From: Oceanospirillaceae bacterium
GTDB lineage: Bacteria; Pseudomonadota; Gammaproteobacteria; Pseudomonadales; Balneatricaceae
Direction of reading: 5' to 3'
DNA: 64,000 nt
Assembly (NCBI GenBank): GCA_013215505.1
Contig: JABSQZ010000002.1
Span: forward strand, 62,001-126,000
How positions within the stretch are numbered: position 1 is the stretch's first letter; each line of letters starts with the position of its first letter. Shown in pieces: positions 54,967 through 64,000 of this stretch. A program made the translations under genes and the position numbers. The notes below the pieces were generated by a model. The model worked only from the letters and a program-made list of their open reading frames with translations, had not been told where the DNA came from and made no database searches.

Positions 54967-55872
54967 ATGCAAACACAGACTAAAAATATCTTTATGGGCG
55001 CTAGTTTTGGTTTATTAGCTTCACTGATTTGGGGGAGCTGGCCAGTGATCTCAAAGCTGTCGACCCTGCAACAGTTAGACCACTGGGATATTACAGCGAT
55101 TCGTTTTTTAGTGGCGGGTTGTCTGCTATTACCGATTTTGCTGCTGAAGTTTGCAAAAAGTAAAAAACTGCTGGCGAAAGGGCTGGTACTGGCCATAGGC
55201 GCTGGAGCTCCCTATGTGCTGTTGGCAACCTCGGGATTAAACATCGCACCGAGCTCACATTTTGGCATCATTGCGCCAAGTTCTATGTTGCTTTTCACCA
55301 CATTAGGCTGTGTGTTTTTTCTGGCAGAAAAAATATCTAAAGCCCGATTGTTCGGCGTGGCAATGATCTTCACCGGAGTTGTCAGTGTCGGCATTGGCAA
55401 CTTGGGTACAATGTCTTTAGATACCGCCATAGGCGACCTGATGTTTGTTGGCTGTGGTTTGCTGTGGGCCAGTTATACCTTACTCTGTAAACACTGGAAG
55501 ATTGATGCCTGGATGGCGACAGCTCTGGTTTCTGTGTTATCGATGTTTATTTATACCCCTATCTATCTGCTGCACTCTCCCGGCGCTCTGGGGAAAATCC
55601 CGCTGGATACTTTATTGCAACAAGGTTTGTTCCAGGGGGTAATGGTGGCTATTTTAGCACTGTATTGTTACTCGCGGGCAGTGGCAATTTTAGGCTCTTC
55701 CCGGGGAGCTGTATTTGCCGCACTGGTACCTCCCACTACAATGTTTTTGGCGGTAGTTCTACTGTCAGAAGTGATCACTGTGGTGGAGCAGTTTGGTCTG
55801 CTAGCGGTAAGTTTTGGCATAGTACTGGCGTTGGGGTTAGTGAAAAAAGTTCCCTTTGTTAAAGTGGCATAA
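54967..55872 (+). CDS. EamA/DMT superfamily exporter
   Basis: 301 residues, ten helices in two EamA repeats. It opens IFMGASFGLLASLIWGSWPVISKL and has the repeat-end GAPYVLLATSGLNIAPSSHFG and the second-half GSSRGAVFAALVPPTTMFLAV. Divergent from an Lrp regulator, so amino-acid or related export is likely. A 10-bp hairpin follows at 55885-55915. Confidence 0.8.
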   Translation: MQTQTKNIFMGASFGLLASLIWGSWPVISKLSTLQQLDHWDITAIRFLVAGCLLLPILLLKFAKSKKLLAKGLVLAIGAGAPYVLLATSGLNIAPSSHFGIIAPSSMLLFTTLGCVFFLAEKISKARLFGVAMIFTGVVSVGIGNLGTMSLDTAIGDLMFVGCGLLWASYTLLCKHWKIDAWMATALVSVLSMFIYTPIYLLHSPGALGKIPLDTLLQQGLFQGVMVAILALYCYSRAVAILGSSRGAVFAALVPPTTMFLAVVLLSEVITVVEQFGLLAVSFGIVLALGLVKKVPFVKVA

Positions 55873-55884
55873 CACTGCCAGCTG

Positions 55885-55915
55885 CACAGTCTATCTACGC
55901 CCTTTATAGACTGTG
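55885..55915 (+). terminator. Hairpin after the DMT gene
   Basis: CACAGTCTAT (55885-55894) with ATAGACTGTG (55906-55915), an 11-nt loop and no U-run. It begins 13 nt past the stop. Confidence 0.45.
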
Positions 55916-56058
55916 AAGCACAGCTGTATCTGCTCTAGCAGTCAAATGTGCTCTGGCATTTATTGCAACCCAGCAGAACTAGAAATTTTATTAGATCACT
56001 TTCGCGCATTATTCATTATTCTTAGTTACTTATTAAACAATTAACAATAGCTGAACTC

Positions 56059-56709
56059 ATGCAAAATTTACCTACTTACTCAAAGCTACTGGTCATAGGG
56101 TGCTCGCTATTAAGCTGGCCACTAGTGGCTGAAGTTATCACCGATATTCAACCCCTACCGGCACTGGTTAAACAAATACAGCAGGGGGGGCACGTGTTGT
56201 ATTTTCGCCACGCTCCGACTGAGCCCAAAACTACCGACCAGAACCGGCAAGTAGTCGAGGGGGGCTTTAGTGTCAATTACAATGACTGCAGCACCCAGCG
56301 TAATTTATCCGCCAGTGGCCGGGAAGTGGCCGCCGATATAAAAAAACAGCTGCAGCGACTGCGCATTCCTATAGGTTCAGTGGCTTCAAGCCCTTACTGC
56401 CGGGCTTTTGATACTGCAAAGATAATGTTTCAGCAGGTCATCATCGACTACGATTTGGCTTATTCACTGAGTAAAGACTCCGCTGAGTCTAAACGCCTTG
56501 GTGACTATCTAGCAGCGGCTATTCACAGTGCAGAACCGCTCAGTAGTAACAGTGTATTTGTGGGCCACAGCACCAATTTGCGTGAGGGGTTGGGTGTTTG
56601 GCCAAAACCTGAAGGGGTGTTAGTAGTATTTAAGAAACAGGGTAGTGACATAATTTACAAGGGCATGATAGTGCCAGATGACTGGCAAACTATTGCTGAT
56701 AACCCCTAA
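56059..56709 (+). CDS. Exported histidine phosphatase family protein
   Basis: 216 residues with an N-terminal hydrophobic stretch that may be a signal peptide (LLVIGCSLLSWPLVAEV). The catalytic core reads GGHVLYFRHAPTEP, where RHA replaces the usual RHG; then NLSASGREVAADI, ASSPYCRAFDTA and the second histidine in SVFVGHSTNLREGLG. The two catalytic histidines and the SSPYCRA arginine are retained, so activity is plausible. Substrate unknown. Solitary gene. Confidence 0.75.
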   Translation: MQNLPTYSKLLVIGCSLLSWPLVAEVITDIQPLPALVKQIQQGGHVLYFRHAPTEPKTTDQNRQVVEGGFSVNYNDCSTQRNLSASGREVAADIKKQLQRLRIPIGSVASSPYCRAFDTAKIMFQQVIIDYDLAYSLSKDSAESKRLGDYLAAAIHSAEPLSSNSVFVGHSTNLREGLGVWPKPEGVLVVFKKQGSDIIYKGMIVPDDWQTIADNP

Positions 56710-56878
56710 ATATTGCTCTATCAGCAGCTAACTAATCAGCGGGCACTCGTATAAGTTGAATATATGCTCTGCTGTACATACAGCGACTTGGGACTTATCT
56801 GGCTTGTAGACATGTCCTCTGTCAGTACCAGTGATTTAATCGCATGGCAATATTAACCATTGAGCCCAGGCCCGAACT

Positions 56879-58954
56879 ATGAGTTTTTTGAATACTCTGT
56901 CAATACGTGAACGCTTTCTGATTTCGCCACTGATAGGTATTGTTTTAACTTTGGTTTTATATTTTGCCGCCAACGCCACTATTCAATCAAAAGTAGACCT
57001 ACTGACCGAACTCAACCAAAGCAACCTGCCTTTAATCAGTGAATTTTCAAAATCCAGTATCGCCATGTTGAAGATTCATTCAGAACTGACCTATTTATTA
57101 TTAGTCTCCTTACAAGATCCAGACGAAGAAACTTTGTATTTGGGGGGCCGAAAAATAATTGATCAATTGTATGAAGTGGAAAAAAACTTATATCTGCATT
57201 TGGGAAAAAGTGAACAGGTAATGATTAACCAGTTAGATGTTAATTTGCAGATTAAAGAGGCTTTTAGCCATTATAAAAAAGTTGTGATCAGCAGTATCGA
57301 ATTGGTTTCAGTGGACCCAAGAGAGGCCCGTGCAGAACTAATAAGAGCTAATGCTTTGTTGATTCAGAGCTATGAACTGCTAATTGTCATCTCCAATTAC
57401 TACATTGACAGTGTCAGCAAAAGGACTTTGATGATAGAGGAATCACTGGCCGGTGGCAGTATCGTCGGCGTATTGACCATTATGTTAATGCTGGTGATGA
57501 TTATTACCTCGCTGTATTTTGCCCGGCGTATGTCGTCATCCATTGAGATAATCAATAATGTAATGGTGCGCCTGGCCAATGGCGAAATTGCTATAGATTT
57601 GCCGGCAAACAGCGATAAATATTTAGCTAACAGCTATGCCGCTGTTGCAATCTTCAAAGACACTCTACAAAAAAATCAAAGACAGCAATACGAATTGCGC
57701 AACGCCGTCGCTGAATTGAGCAATAGCAAACAGAAATACTTTGATTTACTGGATATTAGCGCATCCGCGATCATTGTTATCGATGAAAATATGAGTATCA
57801 CACTCTTCAATAAAGCGGCGCAAAACATCTTTGGCTATCAGTTTTACGAAGTAGTAAACATCTCACTGTTTAAAGTACTGGATAGCAGTAATACCAGCCA
57901 ATATCTTGCTTTTAAAAAATTTGTTGACGATGACTCGCAGAAACTGATGGCCTTTGATACAGAGGCTGTCACTGGCATCAGAAAAGGAGGTGAAGAATTT
58001 TTCCTGCACGCGTTCATAGCCAAGCAGCAAAGTAGCGGAAAAATGTTAATAACTATCTCTATAACCGATATCACCGAGCACTTATTGGCCAAGGAAAAAC
58101 TGTTAAGGAATCAAGATCAACTGGAGGAACTAGTTAAAGAGCGAACCAGTGAATTGCAGCAATCGCTGGATGAGTTGCGCCGCACCCAAAGACGTTTAAT
58201 AGAATCAGAGAAGATGGCTGCATTGGGAGGCTTGGTGGCAGGTGTCGCCCACGAAATTAATACCCCAGTCGGCATCGCTATTACCTCAAGTTCACAACTT
58301 CAGGATCTGACTGAAGTCATTGAACAGAAGTACCACAACGGCAGCTTATCGAAAAAAGACCTGCAGAAATTTATCTTGCAAATACAGAGCAGCAATAACA
58401 TTAATATGCTTAATTTGACGCGTGCCGCTGAGCTGATTAACAGCTTTAAAGAAATATCTGTCGACCAGTGCACCGCAGAAGTGCGCGAGTTTGATATCAA
58501 AAATTACACTGAAGACATTCTCACTAGCTTGCGCACTAAATTTCAAAATACCCAACATACAATCAGCTTAGAGTGTCCTGATGCGCTGGTTATTTACAAT
58601 ATACCGGGTGTGTACAGTCAGATAATGACTAATTTCATAATGAATAGCTTAGTACATGGTTTTGAACATATTGAGCAGGGGATCATCCAGATCAACATAC
58701 AGCAGTGTGACGGTCATATCTGTCTTAACTACACAGACAACGGCTGCGGTATGTCGCAACAGCAATTAGATCAAATATACGACCCTTTCTTTACTTCGAA
58801 ACGCAGCAGCGGCAGCACCGGATTAGGCATGCATATTGTGTATAATTTAGTGTCACAAAAACTGCGGGGCAGTATCAAATGTGACAGTGAAGTAGATGGA
58901 GGAGTGGAGTTTAATATTGAGTTTCCGATCAATGTAGAGGAGCCCCCGCTGTAG
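56879..58954 (+). CDS. Hybrid-free sensor histidine kinase with PAS domain (orphan)
   Basis: 691 residues: TM1 (about 16-30), a sensing domain (31-195) probably in the periplasm, TM2 (about 196-217), HAMP, a PAS domain (about 278-400, IVIDENMSITLFNKAAQNIFGY), a coiled coil ending in KERTSELQQSLDELRRTQRRLIE, and a kinase core with phosphoacceptor His in ALGGLVAGVAHEINTPVG, N-box NFIMNSLVHGF, G1 YTDNGCGMS and G2 SGSTGLGMHI. This is the NtrB/AtoS style of HisKA. No response regulator is adjacent, so the partner is unknown. Confidence 0.85.
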   Translation: MSFLNTLSIRERFLISPLIGIVLTLVLYFAANATIQSKVDLLTELNQSNLPLISEFSKSSIAMLKIHSELTYLLLVSLQDPDEETLYLGGRKIIDQLYEVEKNLYLHLGKSEQVMINQLDVNLQIKEAFSHYKKVVISSIELVSVDPREARAELIRANALLIQSYELLIVISNYYIDSVSKRTLMIEESLAGGSIVGVLTIMLMLVMIITSLYFARRMSSSIEIINNVMVRLANGEIAIDLPANSDKYLANSYAAVAIFKDTLQKNQRQQYELRNAVAELSNSKQKYFDLLDISASAIIVIDENMSITLFNKAAQNIFGYQFYEVVNISLFKVLDSSNTSQYLAFKKFVDDDSQKLMAFDTEAVTGIRKGGEEFFLHAFIAKQQSSGKMLITISITDITEHLLAKEKLLRNQDQLEELVKERTSELQQSLDELRRTQRRLIESEKMAALGGLVAGVAHEINTPVGIAITSSSQLQDLTEVIEQKYHNGSLSKKDLQKFILQIQSSNNINMLNLTRAAELINSFKEISVDQCTAEVREFDIKNYTEDILTSLRTKFQNTQHTISLECPDALVIYNIPGVYSQIMTNFIMNSLVHGFEHIEQGIIQINIQQCDGHICLNYTDNGCGMSQQQLDQIYDPFFTSKRSSGSTGLGMHIVYNLVSQKLRGSIKCDSEVDGGVEFNIEFPINVEEPPL

Positions 58955-59004
58955 CAGCAAATATGAACCTGCGCGGTTATAACGCTTGTAACATCGACCT
59001 TCGA

Positions 59005-59309
59005 TTAACTGATTTTTCTTTTAAGCTTGGTCATTGGAATAGGATTGTTTTTTCATTTTCGATAACTGATATTTTGTGATATTTAAAGAAATTTTCGTTT
59101 TCAACGAGTTACTTTTTTGCGCGTGCAAAAGAGTAACCAAAAAAGCACGCCCAAGATTGCTGAAAGACTCCTCCGCTATTTGCAAAATTGACGGCCGTTC
59201 ATAGAGACATCCCTGTCTCACTCACTCTCCGCGACATCCTGTCGCTCCGCTTCGTAAATTTAACAAATAGCTCCGGCTGCAATCTAAGGGTGAATGGTAC
59301 TTCGGAGCT
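59005..59309 (+). repeat. Dispersed intergenic repeat element, copy C
   Basis: Starts TTAACTGATTTTTCTTTT and includes TTTTCGTTTTCAACGAGTTAC, the hairpin GTTACTTTTTTGC-GCGT-GCAAAAGAGTAAC (59108-59137, 13 bp with one G-T), CCAAAAAAGCACGCCCAAGATT, AGACTCCTCCGCTATTTG, GCGACATCCTGTCGCTCCG and GCAATCTAAGGG. It has the same orientation as copies A and B. A heptamer array begins 87 nt after it. Confidence 0.75.
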
Positions 59310-59396
59310 GAAACAGTGTGTTTATTGGTTATCTATTAATCTTCGGCTCTAGCATAATTTAACTGTATTAAAAGATAAATAATAGCAGCCTATTAT

Positions 59397-59473
59397 ACTC
59401 GCTACTCGCTACTCGCTACTCGCTACTCGCTACTCGCTACTTCCAACTTCCAACTTCCAACTTCCAACTTCCA
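59397..59473 (-). repeat. Heptamer tandem repeat array 5 (ACTCGCT x6 then ACTTCCA x5)
   Basis: Two different heptamers in the same uninterrupted register, switching at 59438/59439. Together they form 11 units. The array ends 8 nt from the stop of pntB, whose coding strand reads AGCGAGT/TGGAAGT. Confidence 0.9.
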
Positions 59474-59481
59474 ACTGTATC

Positions 59482-60870
59482 CTATATCCCCTGCACAATT
59501 TTTTCGGTCATTTTCTTGGCGTCGCCAAACAACATCATCGTATTGTTGGAGAAAAACAACTCGTTTTGCACCCCTGAATAGCCCGCTGACATGCTGCGTT
59601 TAACAAATAAAATGGTATTGGCTTTACTGACATCTAGTATTGGCATGCCGTAGATCGGGCTGCTGGTATCGGTCTTTGCCGCCGGGTTGGTCACATCGTT
59701 GGCACCAATCACAAAGGCGACATCCGCAGTGGCAAACTCGGGGTTGATGATCTCCAGTTCCTTGACATCTTCATAGGGGACATTGGCCTCTGCCAGCAGT
59801 ACATTCATGTGTCCTGGCATCCGCCCGGCCACCGGATGTATGGCATAACTGACACTGACTCCCTGATCCTTAAGCATGTCGACCATCTCTCTCAGGGCGT
59901 GTTGTGCCTGAGCTACCGCCATGCCGTACCCTGGTACTATTATTACTTTAGAGGCATTTTTCATGATGAAGGCCGCATCCTCGGCACTGCCGGATTTAAC
60001 ACTGCGTTTTTCATCATAGCTTACTGAAATATTACTCTGGCTGCTGCCAAAGCCACCTAATAAGACATTGATGATAGAGCGGTTCATCGCTTTGCACATA
60101 ATGTAGCTCAAGATTGCCCCGGACGAGCCGACCAGAGCTCCGGTGATAATCAGTAGCGAATTGTTTAAGGTAAAGCCTATACCGGCTGCCGCCCAGCCGG
60201 AATATGAGTTTAGCATTGACACCACCACGGGCATATCTGCACCACCAATGGGGATGATCAAAGTGAACCCCAGCACAATAGAGAGGCAGATTAGCAACCA
60301 AAAAGGACTGCTGCCCTGGTTCGTCAACAACCAGAAGATTATTACCACTAAGCTCAAACCGAGCAGCGCATTGATGCTGTGCTGACCGCTAAATCTGACC
60401 GGATTACCGCTGACTATGCCCTGCAACTTGGCGAAGGCGACCAGCGATCCGGAAAAAGTGATAGCGCCTATCATAGCCCCCAGCGCCATCTCAAGCAGGT
60501 TGACGCTATTGATGTTGCCAGCGCTGCCAATTCCGTAGGCAGAGGGGTTGTAAAATGCCGCTATAGCGACACATACTGCTGATAGCCCCACCAGAGAGTG
60601 AAACCCCGCCACTAATTGCGGCAGGGCCGTCATCTGGATTTTTTGCGCGATAATAGCGCCGATACTACCACCGATAAACAGGGCGATAAGAATACTGCCA
60701 TAACTGACGACCTGAGGGTTTAACAAAGTAGTGATAATAGCGATCAGCATTCCGAGCATGCCTAAATAGCAGCCTTTTCGGGCGCTGTCTGGGGAGCTCA
60801 GACCTCGCAGTGCCAGGATAAATAAAATTGACGCCAGTAGATAGGCGATACCGCTGACTGTCTCACTCAT
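59482..60870 (-). CDS. pntB: NAD(P) transhydrogenase subunit beta
   Basis: 462 residues, the same as E. coli PntB: nine or so membrane helices in the first 260 residues, then the NADP(H)-binding domain III (VIIVPGYGMAVAQAQHAL, HPVAGRMPGHMNVLLAEA, VIGANDVTNPAAK). It completes the proton-translocating transhydrogenase, which drives NADPH formation from NADH with the proton gradient. Its ATG overlaps the pntAB stop by 4 nt (ATGA), so the genes are translationally coupled. Confidence 0.95.
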   Translation of the reverse strand: MSETVSGIAYLLASILFILALRGLSSPDSARKGCYLGMLGMLIAIITTLLNPQVVSYGSILIALFIGGSIGAIIAQKIQMTALPQLVAGFHSLVGLSAVCVAIAAFYNPSAYGIGSAGNINSVNLLEMALGAMIGAITFSGSLVAFAKLQGIVSGNPVRFSGQHSINALLGLSLVVIIFWLLTNQGSSPFWLLICLSIVLGFTLIIPIGGADMPVVVSMLNSYSGWAAAGIGFTLNNSLLIITGALVGSSGAILSYIMCKAMNRSIINVLLGGFGSSQSNISVSYDEKRSVKSGSAEDAAFIMKNASKVIIVPGYGMAVAQAQHALREMVDMLKDQGVSVSYAIHPVAGRMPGHMNVLLAEANVPYEDVKELEIINPEFATADVAFVIGANDVTNPAAKTDTSSPIYGMPILDVSKANTILFVKRSMSAGYSGVQNELFFSNNTMMLFGDAKKMTEKIVQGI

Positions 60871-61292
60871 ACTTTACTCCTGGCGTTAACTGCTTTCTTT
60901 TTAAACATCGCCAACATTCGGTTGCTGACGATAAACCCACCAAAAATGTTAACGGCTGCCAGGGTCATGGCGATAAAGCCCATCAGTGTAGAAAAACTCA
61001 TTTCCCTGGGGCCAACGGCAATTAACGCTCCGACTATGATGACGGAGGAGATGGCATTAGTGACACTCATCAAGGGTGCATGCAGTGCCGGTGTGACACT
61101 CCAGACCACATAGAAGCCGATAAATATCGCCAGCACAAAAATGGTCAAGTTAAAGATGATGGGATCGCCGGTGGCGCTATGCAGGTTACTCAAAAGCGCG
61201 GCGTTAGTGGCTAATTCTGCAGATTGTTCAGCTAATTGACTGGCTTGTTCTGCCAGTGCATTGCTCTGTTGGATGATAGTGTCGGCGTCCAT
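60867..61292 (-). CDS. pntAB: NAD(P) transhydrogenase subunit alpha, membrane part (PntAB)
   Basis: About 141 residues: an N-terminal helix rich in Ala/Glu/Gln, then three membrane helices (FNLTIFVLAIFIGFYVVWSV, ISSVIIVGALIAVG, LMGFIAMTLAAVNIFGGFIV). It matches the C-terminal membrane part of E. coli PntA; here it is a separate gene, as in many proteobacteria. The start at 61292 follows GGAGG by 8 nt; an earlier Met overlaps that site. Confidence 0.9.
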   Translation of the reverse strand: MDADTIIQQSNALAEQASQLAEQSAELATNAALLSNLHSATGDPIIFNLTIFVLAIFIGFYVVWSVTPALHAPLMSVTNAISSVIIVGALIAVGPREMSFSTLMGFIAMTLAAVNIFGGFIVSNRMLAMFKKKAVNARSKV

Positions 61293-61334
61293 GTCGATAA
61301 CCTCCATTATGGCTGTGATTGTTTCCAGTACTTC

Positions 61335-62468
61335 CTAACCCGGACTCACTACTTGATGGTCTTTACTGACTAAAGTGTTAGCAATGATTTCATCGTCCCA
61401 GTCTATTTGTAGTTGCGGCGAATCGGGGGCGCTGAGTAACAGGAAAAAATTTAGCAGGTTTTTGGCATAGAGAGCGCTGGAATCTGCCGCCAGCCGACTC
61501 GGATAATTGTCGTAGCCAACGATAGTGACGCCATGCTTTGTCACTACCTTGCCCTGTTCCGACAGCGGGCAGTTACCGCCCATTTCCACCGCTAAGTCGA
61601 TGATTATCGATCCGGTTTTCATACTCTCAACCATCTGTGCAGTCACTAGTACCGGCGCGGGGCGACCGGGAATTAAAGCGGTGCAGATAACGATGTCTTG
61701 CCTGGCAATGTGCTCGGAGATACTGGCCTGTTCTTTGCGCTTATAGTCATCGTTCATTTCTTTAGCGTAGCCGCCGCTAGTTTCAGCATCTTGGTTGGCA
61801 GCGCTATCGACCTCGAGAAACTTGCCACCGAGGCTCTCCACTTGCTCTTTCACTATAGGGCGCACGTCATAGGCCGTGACTACGGCTCCGAGGCGTTTGG
61901 CGGTTGCTATTGCCTGCAGCCCCGCGACACCTACCCCCATGATAAATACTTTGGCGGGTGCCACAGTGCCCGCCGCCGTCATCATCAGCGGGAAAGCTTT
62001 AGCGTATAGAGAGGCGGCATCCACTACTGCTTTATAACCGGTCAGATTTGTTTGGCTAGAGAGGATATCCATGGATTGAGCGCGGCTAATACGGGGGATT
62101 TTCTCCAGGGCGAAGCTGGTAATACCGGCCTGGGCGTAGGCGGCGATATCTTCTGGATGGCTGATGGCGGATAAGTGGGCAATTAAGATAGCCCCTTCTT
62201 TAAGCAGGGCCAGTTCAGAGTCAGTAGTATCAATTATAGGACGTTGTACTTTGAAAATAACATCGGCGTCCAGATATAGTGCTTTGTTATCTTCGACAAT
62301 GGTAGCACCGGCAGTTTGATAGTCCCGGTCAGTAAAGCTAGCCGCGAGGCCAGCGCCGCTCTCAACGACGACGGTATAACCCAGGGCGGTTAATTTTTTT
62401 ACTACATCAGGTGAGCTGGCAACCCTTAGCTCTCCTGGACGCCGCTCCAGGGGAATGGCTATTTTCAT
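61335..62468 (-). CDS. pntAA: NAD(P) transhydrogenase subunit alpha, NAD-binding part (PntAA)
   Basis: About 377 residues, with the soluble NAD(H)-binding domain I of the transhydrogenase: PLERRPGELRVASSPDVV at the start, NLTGYKAVVDAA, the Rossmann glycine loop GVGVAGLQAIATAKRLGA followed by DVRP, and GGNCPLSEQGKV. The start at 62468 follows GGAGG; an ATG 66 nt earlier would add a non-conserved tail. First gene of pntAA-pntAB-pntB. A palindromic control region lies 64 nt upstream. Confidence 0.9.
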   Translation of the reverse strand: MKIAIPLERRPGELRVASSPDVVKKLTALGYTVVVESGAGLAASFTDRDYQTAGATIVEDNKALYLDADVIFKVQRPIIDTTDSELALLKEGAILIAHLSAISHPEDIAAYAQAGITSFALEKIPRISRAQSMDILSSQTNLTGYKAVVDAASLYAKAFPLMMTAAGTVAPAKVFIMGVGVAGLQAIATAKRLGAVVTAYDVRPIVKEQVESLGGKFLEVDSAANQDAETSGGYAKEMNDDYKRKEQASISEHIARQDIVICTALIPGRPAPVLVTAQMVESMKTGSIIIDLAVEMGGNCPLSEQGKVVTKHGVTIVGYDNYPSRLAADSSALYAKNLLNFFLLLSAPDSPQLQIDWDDEIIANTLVSKDHQVVSPG

Positions 62469-62531
62469 TACAACCTCCATGTTGTACTCAACCGACACTT
62501 TTGCGCTTGGGGGTTTAGCAGTCCCCATAAA

Positions 62532-62578
62532 CAATATATGCTTAACTGTTTAAATAATAGTCAATTAAGCATATATTG
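62532..62578. promoter_or_regulatory. Long inverted repeat in the pnt promoter
   Basis: CAATATATGCTTAA (62532-62545) and TTAAGCATATATTG (62565-62578) are perfect 14-nt inverse copies, with centres 33 bp (three turns) apart. On the reverse strand TTGACT at about 62558-62563 could be a -35, so the repeats would flank or overlap the promoter; a regulator site is likely. Confidence 0.55.
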
Positions 62579-62670
62579 CTGGTAAAAGAGTTAGGGAGCA
62601 TGCGATTAAGTCCGGTGTCCTGGGTGCGGATTTGTTCGCATCTTTCTTAGTTGAGTCGCAGCATAACAGC

Positions 62671-64000
<1,330 letters not shown>

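Noticed and set aside
59021-59221. 66-codon reverse frame in repeat copy C
   Set aside because: It is contained in the repeat and is not preserved in the other copies.

Overview
The window looks like chromosomal sequence from a free-living, probably marine, gammaproteobacterium of moderate GC. The lineage is inferred from the gene complement: a CpxRA/CpxP-type envelope system, NorR, sigma54-dependent nitrogen and dicarboxylate promoters, a DctPQM TRAP transporter, UbiK and a three-gene PntAA/PntAB/PntB transhydrogenase. No rRNA, tRNA, CRISPR array, transposase, integrase or phage gene was seen, and the species cannot be named from this sequence.

Layout. 1-3.6 kb: the 5' end of ppnP, a cytochrome c' / diheme cytochrome c pair, a secreted His-rich protein and a DUF2927 protein. 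3.6-7.5 kb: a dctPQM TRAP operon behind a sigma54 promoter. 7.5-10.2 kb: a Spy/CpxP-like protein divergent from a CpxR/CpxA-like pair. 10.2-12.1 kb: a dispersed repeat and an AT-rich orphan gene with a HEPN-type RNxxxH motif. 12.1-21.5 kb: an AraC/monooxygenase/methyltransferase cluster, a haem-binding chemoreceptor, amtB-glnK with NtrC boxes and a sigma54 promoter, ubiK-ridA, cytochrome b562, a DMT exporter and a LysR regulator. 21.8-28.3 kb: a fused double ABC exporter, phnN, and norR divergent from a small membrane protein with its own sigma54 promoter. 28.3-34.8 kb: a MocR regulator divergent from alaX and an Asp/Glu racemase, an MFS transporter, lysA and an Lrp regulator. 34.9-42.2 kb: a LysR regulator, creatinase and a four-gene polyamine-type ABC transporter. 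42.2-51.2 kb: repeats, an SLC13/RCK transporter, an RND efflux pair, a DUF3313 lipoprotein and an AraC regulator. 51.3-64 kb: gabD, codA, an Lrp/DMT exporter pair, a histidine phosphatase, an orphan sensor kinase, repeats, the pnt operon and a partial dihydropyrimidinase.

Themes. Many genes serve nitrogen-rich small molecules: ammonium, creatine, cytosine or creatinine, hydantoins or dihydropyrimidines, GABA-type semialdehydes, and probably polyamines or amino acids. Three sigma54 promoters can be read directly (dctP, amtB, and the small gene next to norR), two of them with recognisable NtrC or NorR enhancer sites. Both periplasmic binding-protein genes are followed by two tandem hairpins before the permease genes.

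The most unusual features are non-coding. One is a family of in-register 7-bp tandem repeats, most of which abut the 3' ends of genes. The other is a roughly 300-bp dispersed element, present three times in one orientation, whose internal hairpin is conserved although its sequence varies. Two of the three element copies have a heptamer array just downstream. The best candidates for undescribed biology are these repeats, the NorR-adjacent small membrane protein and the orphan HEPN-like gene. No complete novel defence or biosynthetic system was found.
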